In this document: positions 18,240 to 27,143 of the stretch, one piece after another | How the letters are laid out: every line of letters starts with the position of its first letter | Position numbering within the stretch: position 1 is the first letter of the stretch | Assembly (NCBI RefSeq): GCF_018588885.1 | Contig: NZ_JAFFIW010000008.1 | Location: 178,322 to 242,321 of the forward strand | Direction of reading: 5' to 3' | Source of the DNA: Mesorhizobium sp. dw_380 | GTDB lineage: Bacteria > Pseudomonadota > Alphaproteobacteria > Rhizobiales > Rhizobiaceae | DNA: 64,000 nt | The notes under the pieces: model-generated | Seen by the model: the letters and a program-made list of their open reading frames with translations, nothing else | What the model was told of the DNA's origin: nothing | Databases searched by the model: none | Translations under genes and position numbers: made by a program

Positions 18240-19979
18240 ATGCCTCTCACCCGCCGGACGCTGATCGCCGTCAGCCTTTCGCTCGCTTTTGCCTTAACGC
18301 CATCGGCCGCCCTCTTTGCCGCCTCGCCGGCGCCTGCCAAGGGCGAGCACGGCATGGTGGTGACGGCCCAGCATCTTGCCTCGGAAGTCGGTGTCGAGGT
18401 GTTGAAGAAAGGCGGCAATGCCGTCGATGCGGCGGTCGCGGTCGGCTATGCGCTGGCCGTCGTCTATCCCAACGCCGGCAATATCGGCGGCGGCGGCTTC
18501 ATGACCATTCGCTTCAAGGACGGCAAATCGACCTTCCTCGATTTCCGCGAGCGTGCGCCGATGGCGGCGACCAAGACCATGTATCTCGACAAGGACGGCA
18601 AGCCGGTAAAGGGCGCGAGCCTCGACGGCTATCTCGCCGTCGGCGTGCCGGGCTCGGTGGCGGGTCTCGAAATGGCGCGTGAAAAGTACGGCCATTTGTC
18701 CAGGCAAGATCTGATGGCGCCGGCTATTGGCTATGCCAAGGATGGTTTCGTCCTCAACCAAGGCGATGCCGCGTCTTTTGCCAGCAATGCGGAGCGGCTG
18801 GCCAAGGACCCCGCGGCCGCCGCCATTTTCTTGAAACCCGACGGCCAGCCCTATGGCATCGGCGAGCGGCTGGTCCAGTCCGACCTTGCCGCCTCGCTCT
18901 CCGCGATTTCCGAGAAAGGCCCTGATGCGTTCTACAAAGGCGCCATCGCTGACGCTATCGTCAAGGCCAGCGGCGCCAAGGGCGGCATCCTGGCCAGGGC
19001 CGATTTCGAGCAATATGCGGTGCGCGAACTCAAGCCGGTGACCTGCACCTATCGCGGCTACGAGATAACGTCCTCGCCGCCGCCAAGCTCGGGCGGCGTC
19101 ATCATCTGCGAAATTCTGAATGTGCTCGAATTCTATCCGCTGTCCTATCTCGGCGCCGGTTCGGCCGAGACGGTGCATGTCATGGTCGAGGCGATGCGCC
19201 ATGCCTATGTCGACCGCAATTCGGCGCTCGGCGATCCCGATTTCGTCGACAATCCGGTCTCGAAGCTGCTGGACAAGGCCTACGCCAAGGACATCCGCGG
19301 CAAGATCGACCCGTTCCGGGCCGGCGTTTCGCAGGATCTGATGCCGAAGGGCTTTGGCGAATCGAAGGAGACGACGCATTATTCGATCATCGACAATGAC
19401 GGCAATGCTGTCGCCGTCACCTACACGCTGAATGGCTCCTTCGGCGCCGGCGTCGTCGCCGACGGCACCGGCATCCTGCTCAACAACGAGATGGACGATT
19501 TTACCCAGAAGCCCGGCGTGCCCAATCTCTATGGCCTGGTCCAGGGCGAGGCCAACGCCATCCAGCCGAAGAAGACGCCGCTGTCATCGATGAGCCCAAC
19601 CATCGTCGCCAGGGACGGCAAGCCGTTCATGGTCATCGGCAGTCCGGGCGGCTCGCGCATCATCACCATCACGCTGGAAGCCATCGTCAACGTCATCGAC
19701 CATGGCATGAACATCCAGGAGGCGATCGACGCGCCCCGCATTCACCACCAATGGCTGCCCGACACGGTTTATGTCGAGCCGTTCGGCCTGTCGCCGGACA
19801 CAGAAAAACTGCTCGCGGGCATGGGCTACCACCTCGATCTCGGTGATTCCACCTGGGGCCAGGCGGCCGGGATTCTGGTCGGCGGCAAGAGCCTGGCGGA
19901 AATCGAGAAGGGCGGCGGCGCGCGCTACAACGGCGCCATCGACAGCCGCGCGGCATCGGGTGAGGCGCTCGGATACTGA
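18240..19979 (+). CDS. ggt: Gamma-glutamyltransferase, periplasmic
   Basis: This N-terminal nucleophile hydrolase removes or transfers the gamma-glutamyl group of glutathione and related compounds in the periplasm. A signal peptide covers residues 1-28 (MPLTRRTL, hydrophobic core, LFAAS). The precursor of 579 residues should cleave itself before Thr378 in KETTHYSIID, which becomes the catalytic nucleophile. SPPPSSGG near 279-286, NNEMDDF and GSPGGSRIITITL (oxyanion and substrate loop) are all present, so it appears complete. The ATG at 18240 has CCCCCAAGGAGC upstream. It stands alone between the repeat doublet and a convergent small gene. Confidence 0.95.
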   Translation: MPLTRRTLIAVSLSLAFALTPSAALFAASPAPAKGEHGMVVTAQHLASEVGVEVLKKGGNAVDAAVAVGYALAVVYPNAGNIGGGGFMTIRFKDGKSTFLDFRERAPMAATKTMYLDKDGKPVKGASLDGYLAVGVPGSVAGLEMAREKYGHLSRQDLMAPAIGYAKDGFVLNQGDAASFASNAERLAKDPAAAAIFLKPDGQPYGIGERLVQSDLAASLSAISEKGPDAFYKGAIADAIVKASGAKGGILARADFEQYAVRELKPVTCTYRGYEITSSPPPSSGGVIICEILNVLEFYPLSYLGAGSAETVHVMVEAMRHAYVDRNSALGDPDFVDNPVSKLLDKAYAKDIRGKIDPFRAGVSQDLMPKGFGESKETTHYSIIDNDGNAVAVTYTLNGSFGAGVVADGTGILLNNEMDDFTQKPGVPNLYGLVQGEANAIQPKKTPLSSMSPTIVARDGKPFMVIGSPGGSRIITITLEAIVNVIDHGMNIQEAIDAPRIHHQWLPDTVYVEPFGLSPDTEKLLAGMGYHLDLGDSTWGQAAGILVGGKSLAEIEKGGGARYNGAIDSRAASGEALGY

Positions 19980-20027
19980 TACCCGGACGGACTTTTGAAC
20001 GGCCCCTAGCTCACGATCTGGCAGAGG

Positions 20028-20050
20028 CCATCACGTAACCAGCGTGATGG
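20028..20050. terminator. Hairpin between convergent genes
   Basis: CCATCACG at 20028-20035 and CGTGATGG at 20043-20050 form an 8-bp perfect stem with a 7-base loop. It lies after ggt and overlaps the last codons of the convergent gene ending at 20031. There is no run of T on either side, so termination would not be of the classic intrinsic type. Confidence 0.3.
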
Positions 20051-20372
20051 TCGACGCGATCAGCATCAGGGCAGCGATGCCGACGAACAACGCGTAGATG
20101 CGCGGCCGGTCGAGCAGAAGCGCATTTCCCGAAATCCAGGCCGATGTGGCGCCGCCGAGTGCGAAGAGGAACCCGTTGCGATGGCCGAAGGTCATCGACG
20201 CGGCCATCAGCCCGCCAATGATCAGGGCGCCGAACACGATGATCACAGCGACCGCGTATTTCTCGAAATCGTTGCTGCCGATCCCAGGTCCGATCGCGTT
20301 CAGATTTGGCAGGTCGTCTGGATCGAAGGGGTTGGCCGACCCGTATTCGTCTTGACCGATCGATTCTCGCAT
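20031..20372 (-). CDS. Hypothetical inner-membrane protein
   Basis: This 113-residue protein has an acidic, soluble N-terminal stretch of about 45 residues (DEYGSANPFDPDDLPNL) followed by three hydrophobic segments (AVAVIIVFGALIIGGLMAA; GFLFALGGATSAWISG; IYALFVGIAALMLIAST). The start is taken at the ATG at 20372, which has GGAGAACG upstream, rather than the longer frame to 20423. I recognise no family. It is monocistronic and convergent with ggt. Confidence 0.55.
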   Translation of the reverse strand: MRESIGQDEYGSANPFDPDDLPNLNAIGPGIGSNDFEKYAVAVIIVFGALIIGGLMAASMTFGHRNGFLFALGGATSAWISGNALLLDRPRIYALFVGIAALMLIASTITLVT

Positions 20373-20423
20373 CACTCGTTCTCCGCTGACCGGCAACAAA
20401 CCATCAACACTTGCCGAGTGCAA

Positions 20424-20770
20424 CCCGATCGCACGCCCCTCTCCGTGTTGACCGTCATCTTCAACACGTTCCGGCCCTGCTTGTCACCGCTTTTTCGGGC
20501 ACCTGGCTCGAATGCAACAGGCGTCCGGGCTCGGATAGCGCGCCACCATCCCGTTCAACATGGACCATCTTCGCGGTGAAAAGATGATGCCGCCGATCAA
20601 TTCAGCGCGGCACGCCCTGCTTGGCTGCGGCGGGGAGTCGCAGCGCCCGGCATGGGTCCGACAAATTGTTGAGCCCCGGATTTATCTTCAATGTTGACTA
20701 TGAAAGTCATGTTTCATAGTCAAGCCGTATTGGCCTTTCGAGGCCAGAGTCCGCGGACAGGCATGCCACA
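20424..20770. other. Intergenic region with a promoter-like palindrome
   Basis: These 347 bases separate the membrane protein gene from the iron-uptake genes. The only clear structure is the 30-bp inverted repeat at 20694-20723 described separately. I see no convincing gene or RNA in the rest. Confidence 0.6.
20694..20723. promoter_or_regulatory. Perfect 12-bp-arm inverted repeat upstream of the siderophore uptake genes
   Basis: TTGACTATGAAA at 20694-20705 and TTTCATAGTCAA at 20712-20723 are exact inverted copies around GTCATG. The left arm contains a TTGACT that could be a -35 box, with CATAGT about 15 bases on as a weak -10, so a bound regulator would block the promoter. It lies 48 bases before the earliest start of the binding-protein gene. 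The regulator is unknown; an iron-responsive or AraC-type protein would fit the context. Confidence 0.5.
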
Positions 20771-21703
20771 TTGGAAACAGACCAGGAGATCAGCCCAGCA
20801 GGGACGGCCAATCCATCGCGTGCTCGGATGACCCGGCGCGGCGCGCTTGCGCTGTTCGGGCTACCCTTGGCCGCAACCGTGCCATGGGGGGCGCAGGCGA
20901 AGCCGCTGCGCATCGTCTGCCTCGATGATGGGCTGGCGGAGACCTTGCTCATGCTCGGCATCACGCCGGTCGCCGTCGCGGACCGCGAGGTTTGGGAGAA
21001 GTGGGTGGTCGAGCCGCCACTGCCGCCGCAGGTTGCCGATATCGGCACGATCCTGGAGCCCAACCTCGAATTCCTGCAGCAGCTTCGCCCCGACATCATC
21101 CTCTCCATTCCTTATCTCGACGGCATCAAGCCGCTGCTCGAGCGCGTGGCGCCGGTGACGACGATCGGCATCTACACGCCGGAGGGCCAGCCTTATCAGC
21201 GCGCCATCGAGGCGACCCGGCAACTGGCGGCACTCGTCGGCAAGGAAAGCGAAGGCGAAGCGCTGATCGCGGCGACAGAGGCGCATTTCTCTGATGTCAG
21301 GCAGAGGCTGGCGCCACTTTCGGCGCGGCCGATCTACGTCGTCAACTTCCTCGATCCGCGCAATGTGCGCGTCTATGGCGAAAAGAGCCTGTTTCAGGCG
21401 GTGTTCGACCGCATCGGCGTCCGCAACGCCTGGACCGGCGAGACCAATTACTGGGGATTTGCAGCCGTCGGCATCGACGGGCTGGCAACGTCTGATGACG
21501 CGCGCCTCGCCTATCTCGAACCCCTGCCCGAAGGGGCGGGCGGCACGCTGACGGACAGCCCGGTCTGGAACGCCATGCCGTTCGTGCGCAACCGCTCGAT
21601 CATGCGCCTTGCCCCGGTACTGATGTTCGGCACACTGCCTTCGGCGAGCCGTTTCGCCCGGCTGCTGGCCGAGGCGCTGATGGCGGAGCCCGCCGGTGGC
21701 TGA
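20771..21703 (+). CDS. Iron-siderophore ABC transporter binding protein (FhuD-like)
   Basis: This is a cluster 8 (TroA-fold) periplasmic binding protein, probably for a ferric siderophore of the hydroxamate type. After an MTRRGALALFG twin-arginine-like signal (cleavage near WGAQA) come RIVCLDDGLAETLLMLGI, a PDIILSIPYLDG segment and a typical C-terminal helix. The frame opens at a TTG at 20771; an ATG at 20828, directly before the signal, is an alternative with no clear ribosome-binding site. The stop overlaps the permease start by 8 bases. There is no adjacent outer-membrane receptor. Confidence 0.8.
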   Translation: METDQEISPAGTANPSRARMTRRGALALFGLPLAATVPWGAQAKPLRIVCLDDGLAETLLMLGITPVAVADREVWEKWVVEPPLPPQVADIGTILEPNLEFLQQLRPDIILSIPYLDGIKPLLERVAPVTTIGIYTPEGQPYQRAIEATRQLAALVGKESEGEALIAATEAHFSDVRQRLAPLSARPIYVVNFLDPRNVRVYGEKSLFQAVFDRIGVRNAWTGETNYWGFAAVGIDGLATSDDARLAYLEPLPEGAGGTLTDSPVWNAMPFVRNRSIMRLAPVLMFGTLPSASRFARLLAEALMAEPAGG

Positions 21704-23744
21704 GCGGGAGGCAATCTTGTCCGACGACGCCAGCCTCGCCCCCGCTCATGCGTCGTCGTCTGGCATATCAGGCAAATACCCCATAGGCGCGATCCTGCTT
21801 TGTGCCGTGCTGCTTGGCGCGGCCGGCGCCGCGACCTTCTCCAACATGATCGTGCAATTGCCGCCGGCACTCTGGCTCGATGCGCTCGCAAGCCCCGACA
21901 TCGACGACATGCGGCAGGTGCTCGTCCATTACGCGTTTTTGCCCCGGCTTGCTGTCAGCCTTCTCTGTGGCGCGGCCCTCGGGCTGGCCGGAACGGTGCT
22001 GCAGCAGGTTCTGCGCAATCCGCTCGCCTCGCCCGAAACCGTGGGCGTTTCGGCCGGCGCCTATCTGGCGCTGGCGCTGGCGACGCTACTTGCGCCGTCG
22101 CTGCTTCCCTTCGGTCGCGAATGGGTGGCGCTTGCCGGCGCCTTCACGGCCCTTGCCGCGGTCTTCGCGCTTTCCTGGCACAAGGGCCTGTCGCCGCTTG
22201 CGGTCGTGCTGGCCGGGCTTGTCGTCAGCCTCTACGCCGGTGCCATTGGTGCGGCCCTGGTGGTGCTGCGGCATGAATGGCTGGCCAGCCTGTTCATCTG
22301 GGGCGCCGGTTCGCTCGGCCAGCAGGAGTGGACGACGACGCTGTGGCTCCTGCCGCGCCTCGGCGCTGCCGCGCTGGCGATCGGCTTGATGGTGCGGCCG
22401 CTGACCTTGCTCGGCCTCGACGACGAAGGCGCGCGCAGCCTCGGCGTCCCGCTCGGCGCCTACCGCTTTGCCGGACTGGCGGCTGCGGTCGCCTTGGTCG
22501 CTTTTGTCGTCGCCGCCGTCGGCGTCATCGGTTTCGTCGGCCTCGCCGCCGCGACCCTGGCTCGCATCGGTGGCGCCCGCCGGCTCGGCCAGCAGCTGGT
22601 GATGGCGCCGCTGATCGGCGGCGCCCTGCTGTGGGCCGCCGATCAAGGCGTGCAGGTCGCGACCGGGCCGCAAGGCGACCTGCTGCCGACCGGCGCGTTG
22701 ACAGGGCTTCTCGGCGCGCCGCTGCTGCTCTGGCTGCTGCCGCGCCTCGCCCTTGGCGCCGAAACGCTTGCGCTCGGTTCGCAGCGTCTGCCGCGCGCCC
22801 GTCGTCCCGGCCTCGTGCTGGCGGCGATCGGCGGTCTCCTGCTTCTGCTGCTCGCGCTGGCCTTGCTTTACGGGCCGGGACCGCATGGCTGGACATTCGC
22901 GTCCGGCGACCAACTGCAGCCCTTGCTGTCCTGGCGGCTGCCCAGAGTGTGCGCGGCCCTTGCCGCCGGCGCCATGCTCGCGCTGGGTGGGCTGATAATG
23001 CAGCGCCTGACCGGCAATCCGATGGCCAGCCCCGAAGTGCTCGGCATCAGCGCCGGCGCCGCGCTCGGCATGATGATGGCGCTGTTCACGTTCTCCGATG
23101 CCGGGCGTCCGGCGCAGACCGCGGCCGCCACCATCGGCGCCTTCGCCGCCCTGCTGGTGACATTGGCGATCGGTCGTCGTGCCGCCTACGCGCCGGAGCG
23201 GTTGCTGCTTGCCGGTGTCGCCCTGACGGCGCTGTTCGACGCGCTGATCCTGGTGCTCACCGCGACAGGCGATCCGCGCGCCATGCTTTTGCTCAACTGG
23301 CTCACCGGCTCGACCTATGGCGTCGACGCGGGCTCGGCGCTTTTGACCTCGGCGACAGCCTTTTGCCTGTTCCTGGCAGCACCGCTCCTCATGCGCTGGC
23401 TGGACATGCTGCCGCTGGGCTCCGCCGCGGTACAAAGCCTTGGCGTCAACCTCGGGGCGACACGGCACCTGGTGCTTTTGATGGTCGCCGCACTCACCGC
23501 CGCCTCGACCCTCGTCGTCGGGCCGCTGACCTTCATCGGGCTGATGGCGCCGCACCTTGCCCGCCGCCTCGGCCTGTCGCGCGCGCTGCCGCAGGCGATC
23601 GGCGCGGTGCTTGCCGGCGCGCTGATCATGGTCTGCGCCGACTGGATCGGCCGCACCGCCATCTTCCCGCGCCAGATTCCGGCCGGCATCGTCGCCACGC
23701 TGATCGGCGGCCCGGTGCTGATGTGGCTCTTGCGCCGCCGCTGA
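21696..23744 (+). CDS. Iron-siderophore ABC transporter permease, fused double domain (FhuB-like)
   Basis: This 682-residue inner-membrane protein has two FecCD permease domains in tandem, each with about nine to ten hydrophobic segments, as in E. coli FhuB. Both halves have the landmark motifs: GTVLQQVLRNPLASPETVGVS and LGGLIMQRLTGNPMASPEVLG in the first part of each, and GFVGLAAATLARIGG and FIGLMAPHLARRLG near their ends (ATPase contact). GTG at 21696 with GGAG upstream is taken as the start; TTG at 21717 after GGGAGG is possible. No ATP-binding protein gene follows, so it must use one encoded elsewhere. Confidence 0.88.
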   Translation: MAEREAILSDDASLAPAHASSSGISGKYPIGAILLCAVLLGAAGAATFSNMIVQLPPALWLDALASPDIDDMRQVLVHYAFLPRLAVSLLCGAALGLAGTVLQQVLRNPLASPETVGVSAGAYLALALATLLAPSLLPFGREWVALAGAFTALAAVFALSWHKGLSPLAVVLAGLVVSLYAGAIGAALVVLRHEWLASLFIWGAGSLGQQEWTTTLWLLPRLGAAALAIGLMVRPLTLLGLDDEGARSLGVPLGAYRFAGLAAAVALVAFVVAAVGVIGFVGLAAATLARIGGARRLGQQLVMAPLIGGALLWAADQGVQVATGPQGDLLPTGALTGLLGAPLLLWLLPRLALGAETLALGSQRLPRARRPGLVLAAIGGLLLLLLALALLYGPGPHGWTFASGDQLQPLLSWRLPRVCAALAAGAMLALGGLIMQRLTGNPMASPEVLGISAGAALGMMMALFTFSDAGRPAQTAAATIGAFAALLVTLAIGRRAAYAPERLLLAGVALTALFDALILVLTATGDPRAMLLLNWLTGSTYGVDAGSALLTSATAFCLFLAAPLLMRWLDMLPLGSAAVQSLGVNLGATRHLVLLMVAALTAASTLVVGPLTFIGLMAPHLARRLGLSRALPQAIGAVLAGALIMVCADWIGRTAIFPRQIPAGIVATLIGGPVLMWLLRRR

Positions 23745-23764
23745 TTTTGTCCCCGGAGAGTGCC

Positions 23765-23959
23765 ATGACCGCCCCGAAGGCATCGCCCGCTTTGATCGCC
23801 GACACGACCACCCACGATCTTGTTTCCAAGGGCGGGGGCGATCCCTGGCGGGTCTTCATCCATGCCGGCGAGAACCACATGTCGATCCTGCTGGTAACGG
23901 TCAATCGGGCAGTGCAGGCGGCGTTTGCGGTGAGGGGAAGGGAAACCGCCCTTTGCTGA
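23765..23959 (+). CDS. Possible small protein downstream of fhuB-like gene
   Basis: A 64-codon frame starts at an ATG preceded by CCGGAGAG, 20 bases after the permease stop. Its product (MTAPKASPALIADTTTHDLV...) has a mildly hydrophobic middle (MSILLVTVNRAVQAAFAV) and no family that I recognise. The position, where an ATPase or ferric reductase gene is often found, suggests it might be the stub of a lost gene, but this is inference. Confidence 0.35.
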   Translation: MTAPKASPALIADTTTHDLVSKGGGDPWRVFIHAGENHMSILLVTVNRAVQAAFAVRGRETALC

Positions 23960-23995
23960 ACGCATGCTCGGCAAGACGGTTGGCGCGTCGCGCCA

Positions 23996-24484
23996 TCATT
24001 CCTGTGAAGGGGAGGCGCTCAATCGACGATAGGGGACGCCATCGAAGCTCGCCGTCACAAAATCCGTGACGGACATCTTGCGCTTGCGTCCGTCGCTGCA
24101 GGCGTAAACCGGCCAACCGGCATCGCTGCATTCGCTGGCAGCGCAGAGACGCGCCAGGCAGTTGCCGATAGTCAACCGGAAGCCGCCCTTGCCGGCGAAG
24201 CCCTGCAACAAGCTGCCGTCCGCCGAGCGCCATGTCCGCGCACGGAATTCCGCCCGCAAATGCAATGGTTCGAGAGCGACCGCAAGATTGGTTTCGCCGG
24301 CACGCCCTGCGAGCTGCAGACGCAAGCGCGCCATTGCAGTCGTGTATGCGGTCACAAGGTCCGATTCGCGAAAATAGGCGATCGCCAGGTTGGAGCGGTC
24401 AAGCAGATGAGACATACGCTCGCTTGCCGCGACCGGCGTCAGCAAGGCAACAAAGGCAAGAAAGGCGAAGCAAGCTCGCGACAT
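23996..24484 (-). CDS. Hypothetical secreted protein
   Basis: This 162-residue protein has a signal peptide (MSRACFAFLAFVALLTPVAAS, cleavage near residue 20) and so should be periplasmic. The mature part has four cysteines clustered in NCLARLCAASECSDAGWPVYAC, likely to form disulphides. No family recognised. The frame is open far upstream (to 24976), but the signal peptide at the ATG at 24484, with TGGAAA upstream, fixes the start. Confidence 0.6.
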   Translation of the reverse strand: MSRACFAFLAFVALLTPVAASERMSHLLDRSNLAIAYFRESDLVTAYTTAMARLRLQLAGRAGETNLAVALEPLHLRAEFRARTWRSADGSLLQGFAGKGGFRLTIGNCLARLCAASECSDAGWPVYACSDGRKRKMSVTDFVTASFDGVPYRRLSASPSQE

Positions 24485-24728
24485 TTTCCAGCAGCCATAT
24501 CGATCTCGGCGTGCCGGTTTGCCCCCGGTTGCCCTCCAGTAACATCCCGCCAATCGGCGCCCTGCGCAAGCCGCTTGCTGAAGGCAGTCCATAAGGCGGC
24601 CGAGTGTGCATTTCACAAGCCACCAAGTAACAGCGCCTGGAGACGGTGACCCGCGTCTACGAATTTGCGCGGGCGATGGCGAGGTGCAGGCGGCATTGCC
24701 GCAAGGAGGAACACCAAGCCAGCGTTCC

Positions 24729-25169
24729 TCAGCTGGCGCGAGCCGGCGGCAGTTCGAACAAATTGGCGCCGTTCTCCTGGCCGCGCTCGACATAGCCGAT
24801 GACGCCGAACCATCTGGCGACGTCAGGTCCCTTGAGCCAGCTGCGCGAATGGATGGGAAGGTTGCCGGCGAGCGCCTGGATATGCCGGATATGCCGCCTA
24901 CAGAAGCGGACGGTTGAGGCCCGGAAGAAGTCCTCCTGCGCCGCAAACAGCGTATCGGCGGCATCGCTGTTCTCATGCCAGGCGATGATCGCCACGGCCT
25001 TGTCGCCCTCGACCAGCGCGTGCGCGCGGCCTTCCTTCAAATTCATCATCAGATTGTCGTAGGCGATCTTGCTGTCCTTGCCGGCCGCCGCGTACTCGTC
25101 CGACATTCGCTTGGACAGGCCATGAAAGACATCCTCGAGATCCCCGAGCGTCGCTGCACGTGCTCTCAT
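24729..25169 (-). CDS. Conserved hypothetical, GNAT-fold-like
   Basis: This 146-residue protein begins MRARAATLGDLEDVFHGLS, in the manner of acetyltransferase-fold proteins, with an AVAIIAWHE strand in the middle and WLKGPDVARWFGVIGYVERG near the end, resembling the final helix-strand of GNAT domains. The acetyl-CoA loop is not obvious, so enzymatic activity is doubtful. Distant likeness to phage gp13-type proteins is possible. The ATG at 25169 has AGGAGGTGAG just upstream. It lies just outside the tRNA-Phe island. Confidence 0.5.
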   Translation of the reverse strand: MRARAATLGDLEDVFHGLSKRMSDEYAAAGKDSKIAYDNLMMNLKEGRAHALVEGDKAVAIIAWHENSDAADTLFAAQEDFFRASTVRFCRRHIRHIQALAGNLPIHSRSWLKGPDVARWFGVIGYVERGQENGANLFELPPARAS

Positions 25170-25333
25170 CTCACCTCCTGCAGCCCCATGGGGAAGTTTG
25201 CCCTACGGTTGAGGGGTCGCCAAGCAAATTGAATTCGGATGTGCGTCGGTAACAGCAAAGTCGTTTCGCACGGCGGGTCGCATGGTGCCGGCCTGTCAAA
25301 ATGACGGGGGTCGTCTGGGGATGAACCTATTCG

Positions 25334-25358
25334 GAAAAATGGTGCCCAGAGGCGGATT
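25334..25358. repeat. Distal attachment-site repeat of the tRNA-Phe island
   Basis: These 25 bases (gaaaaatggtgcccagaggc... ending ggatt) are identical to 27062-27086, which contains the 3' end of tRNA-Phe. The next base on either side differs. The duplication marks the far end of an element inserted at the tRNA. Confidence 0.85.
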
Positions 25359-25454
25359 GCGCTCGCGCCCTCGTTAACCATTGATTCTTATGCCTTTTTT
25401 TGCGTCATGTCCATCCTTTGTTGCACAGGCCTGTGACACAGTCTTGCCTAGGGG

Positions 25455-25922
25455 GTGACCGAGACTACTTCGGATACGCAAGCACGAGCCGACTGGAATC
25501 ACCAAATGCTCAAACGGCCCAAGCTAGAAGAACTCCTCTTCGTCGTGGCAAAGATCACCACCCAAGAGGTTCAGATCGGGAGCAGCGGCGACGGTTCGCT
25601 AAAGTATCCGAGACATATCGGAACATACATTGAACTTTCAGGTTCGCTTGAGACGCCACTGAAAGGAACCTCACCGATCGCTATCTCGGTCTCTGAGCTT
25701 GAGGGCTCTTTGCAAGACGCCGGCTTCAAGCCAGGAATGATTAATTCTGTGAAGCCCGTCGTTCGCTGTTCCATTTGGGTCGATCAAAAGATTGCTGGCC
25801 GATTGGTGACGCTCATTGCTGCGAGGCGATTGACTGACTTTTATGCGCATATCGAACCGCCCCGTTACGGGCGGGGCTGGGTGCATAGCTGGTCATTGAT
25901 GACTGCGCCGGAGGAGGGCTAG
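25455..25922 (+). CDS. Hypothetical protein in tRNA-Phe island
   Basis: A frame of 155 codons starts at GTG 25455, which overlaps GGGGG; an ATG at 25506 (MLKRPKLEELLFVV) is an alternative. The product is soluble, with no signal peptide or membrane segment and a strand-rich middle (GTYIELSGSLETPLKG, SVKPVVRCSIWV). No family recognised. Base composition is visibly lower in G+C than the flanking core genes, as expected of acquired DNA. Confidence 0.45.
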   Translation: MTETTSDTQARADWNHQMLKRPKLEELLFVVAKITTQEVQIGSSGDGSLKYPRHIGTYIELSGSLETPLKGTSPIAISVSELEGSLQDAGFKPGMINSVKPVVRCSIWVDQKIAGRLVTLIAARRLTDFYAHIEPPRYGRGWVHSWSLMTAPEEG

Positions 25923-26093
25923 GGTCAAACCGAATCACTCTGAACGACTGAGTTCGACTTGTAGCTGACCCTCCTCGAAGGCATCTGGTGCACGTGCACC
26001 GCGGCGGGTGTATGTTGCTGATATGAGTTGGGCCGACGCCCCTTCAGCGCTCACGCGAACAAATAGGGTCGGGATCAGCAACGGGAGGAAGTT

Positions 26094-26501
26094 ATGGCAG
26101 ACGTGACGCCAAGAAATCAGAACTCCGAGCTCGTACGGCGCGGTTATGCGGCGTTCAACGCAGGAGATGTGGACACGCTCACGCAAATGATCGACGAGTC
26201 CTGCACTTGGCATAGTCCGGGGAAGAGTTCGTTCGCCGGAGACTACAAGGGCCACGCACCAATTTTTGGCCACTTCGGCCGGTTGGGGAGCGAAACTCAA
26301 GGGACCTTCAAATCCAACCTTTTGCAAGTAACGGAGAGTGACGACGGATCGGCGGTCGCCGTCCATCGCGATACCGGGGAGCGGAACGGCAAACGCCTAG
26401 ATGTGCTCTGTTGCATCGTCTTTGACATCAAGAACGGCAAGGTGATGGACGGCCGGGAATATATCTATGACCTCTACGCGTGGGACACGTTCTGGGCCTA
26501 G
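26094..26501 (+). CDS. SnoaL-like / NTF2-fold protein
   Basis: This 135-residue protein has the layout of the SnoaL/ketosteroid isomerase-like fold: helix NSELVRRGYAAFNAGDVDTL, then DESCTWHSPGKSSFAGDYKGHAPIF and the strands VAVHRDTGERNGKRLD and CCIVFDIKNGKVMDGREYIYD. The fold serves many small-molecule enzymes and the substrate cannot be told. ATG at 26094 follows GGGAGGAAGTT. Its end overlaps the antisense integrase remnant by 105 bases, which suggests it replaced part of that gene. Confidence 0.8.
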   Translation: MADVTPRNQNSELVRRGYAAFNAGDVDTLTQMIDESCTWHSPGKSSFAGDYKGHAPIFGHFGRLGSETQGTFKSNLLQVTESDDGSAVAVHRDTGERNGKRLDVLCCIVFDIKNGKVMDGREYIYDLYAWDTFWA

Positions 26502-26981
26502 CATCGCAGGCGACACGGGACCGCCGAGCTTCTTGACGATGGACGCATAGCCCGCCTCCAAAAGGTCAAGGTCCAAGCTGTCGTCGCGCTCGACAGTGCC
26601 GTCCGCATTCTGCACGAAGGAGATGGTACTGCGGTGATCGTAATCGCTCGCCCACGCACGGTAGAGCTCGCCAGAAAGGGCCACGGCTTGACGATGCGTG
26701 AGTGCGACCGGCCTGTCCTCCCGCAGGGATCGGAAGATTTGCTCCAGATATGCCGCTGCGTCCGCCTGCCGGCTCTTCACCGTGCTGGGGTCGCCGGTCT
26801 TCAACGAGAAGCGAATGCTTTCGGTCTTCGGTGTGATGGTGACGAACGCCGTCTCTTCGCCGATCGGAACAGCCAGCTTCATGCCGACCATGCGATCTCG
26901 CAGGTCAGCGGGGATGCGCTGAACAAATTGCTGCTTGGAGGAACCTGTTCGCTTCACGGGACGGACCACCCGATAGAGCAT
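26397..26981 (-). pseudogene. Truncated phage-type integrase (N-terminal part only)
   Basis: The first residues (MLYRVVRPVKRTGSSKQQFVQRIPADLRD) match the N-terminal arm-binding region (DUF6538 type) of tyrosine recombinases next to tRNA genes. The gene starts 81 bases from the tRNA, in the usual orientation. The frame stops after 194 codons, and no R...HxxR...Y catalytic domain follows; the last part overlaps the SnoaL-like gene antisense and probably is not integrase-derived. It should be inactive. Confidence 0.7.
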
Positions 26982-27067
26982 AGTTGCACACCTTTGTAAC
27001 ACAGTGAGGCGAGCGCAACATGCTGATTTGGCTTATCTTCTCGATCTTGTTGGGATGACAAGAAAAA

Positions 27068-27143
<76 letters not shown>

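Noticed and set aside
22086..23783. 565-codon minus-strand frame opposite the siderophore permease
   Set aside because: Composition is Gln/Arg/Gly-rich with no structure; the plus-strand frame is a clear FecCD double permease.
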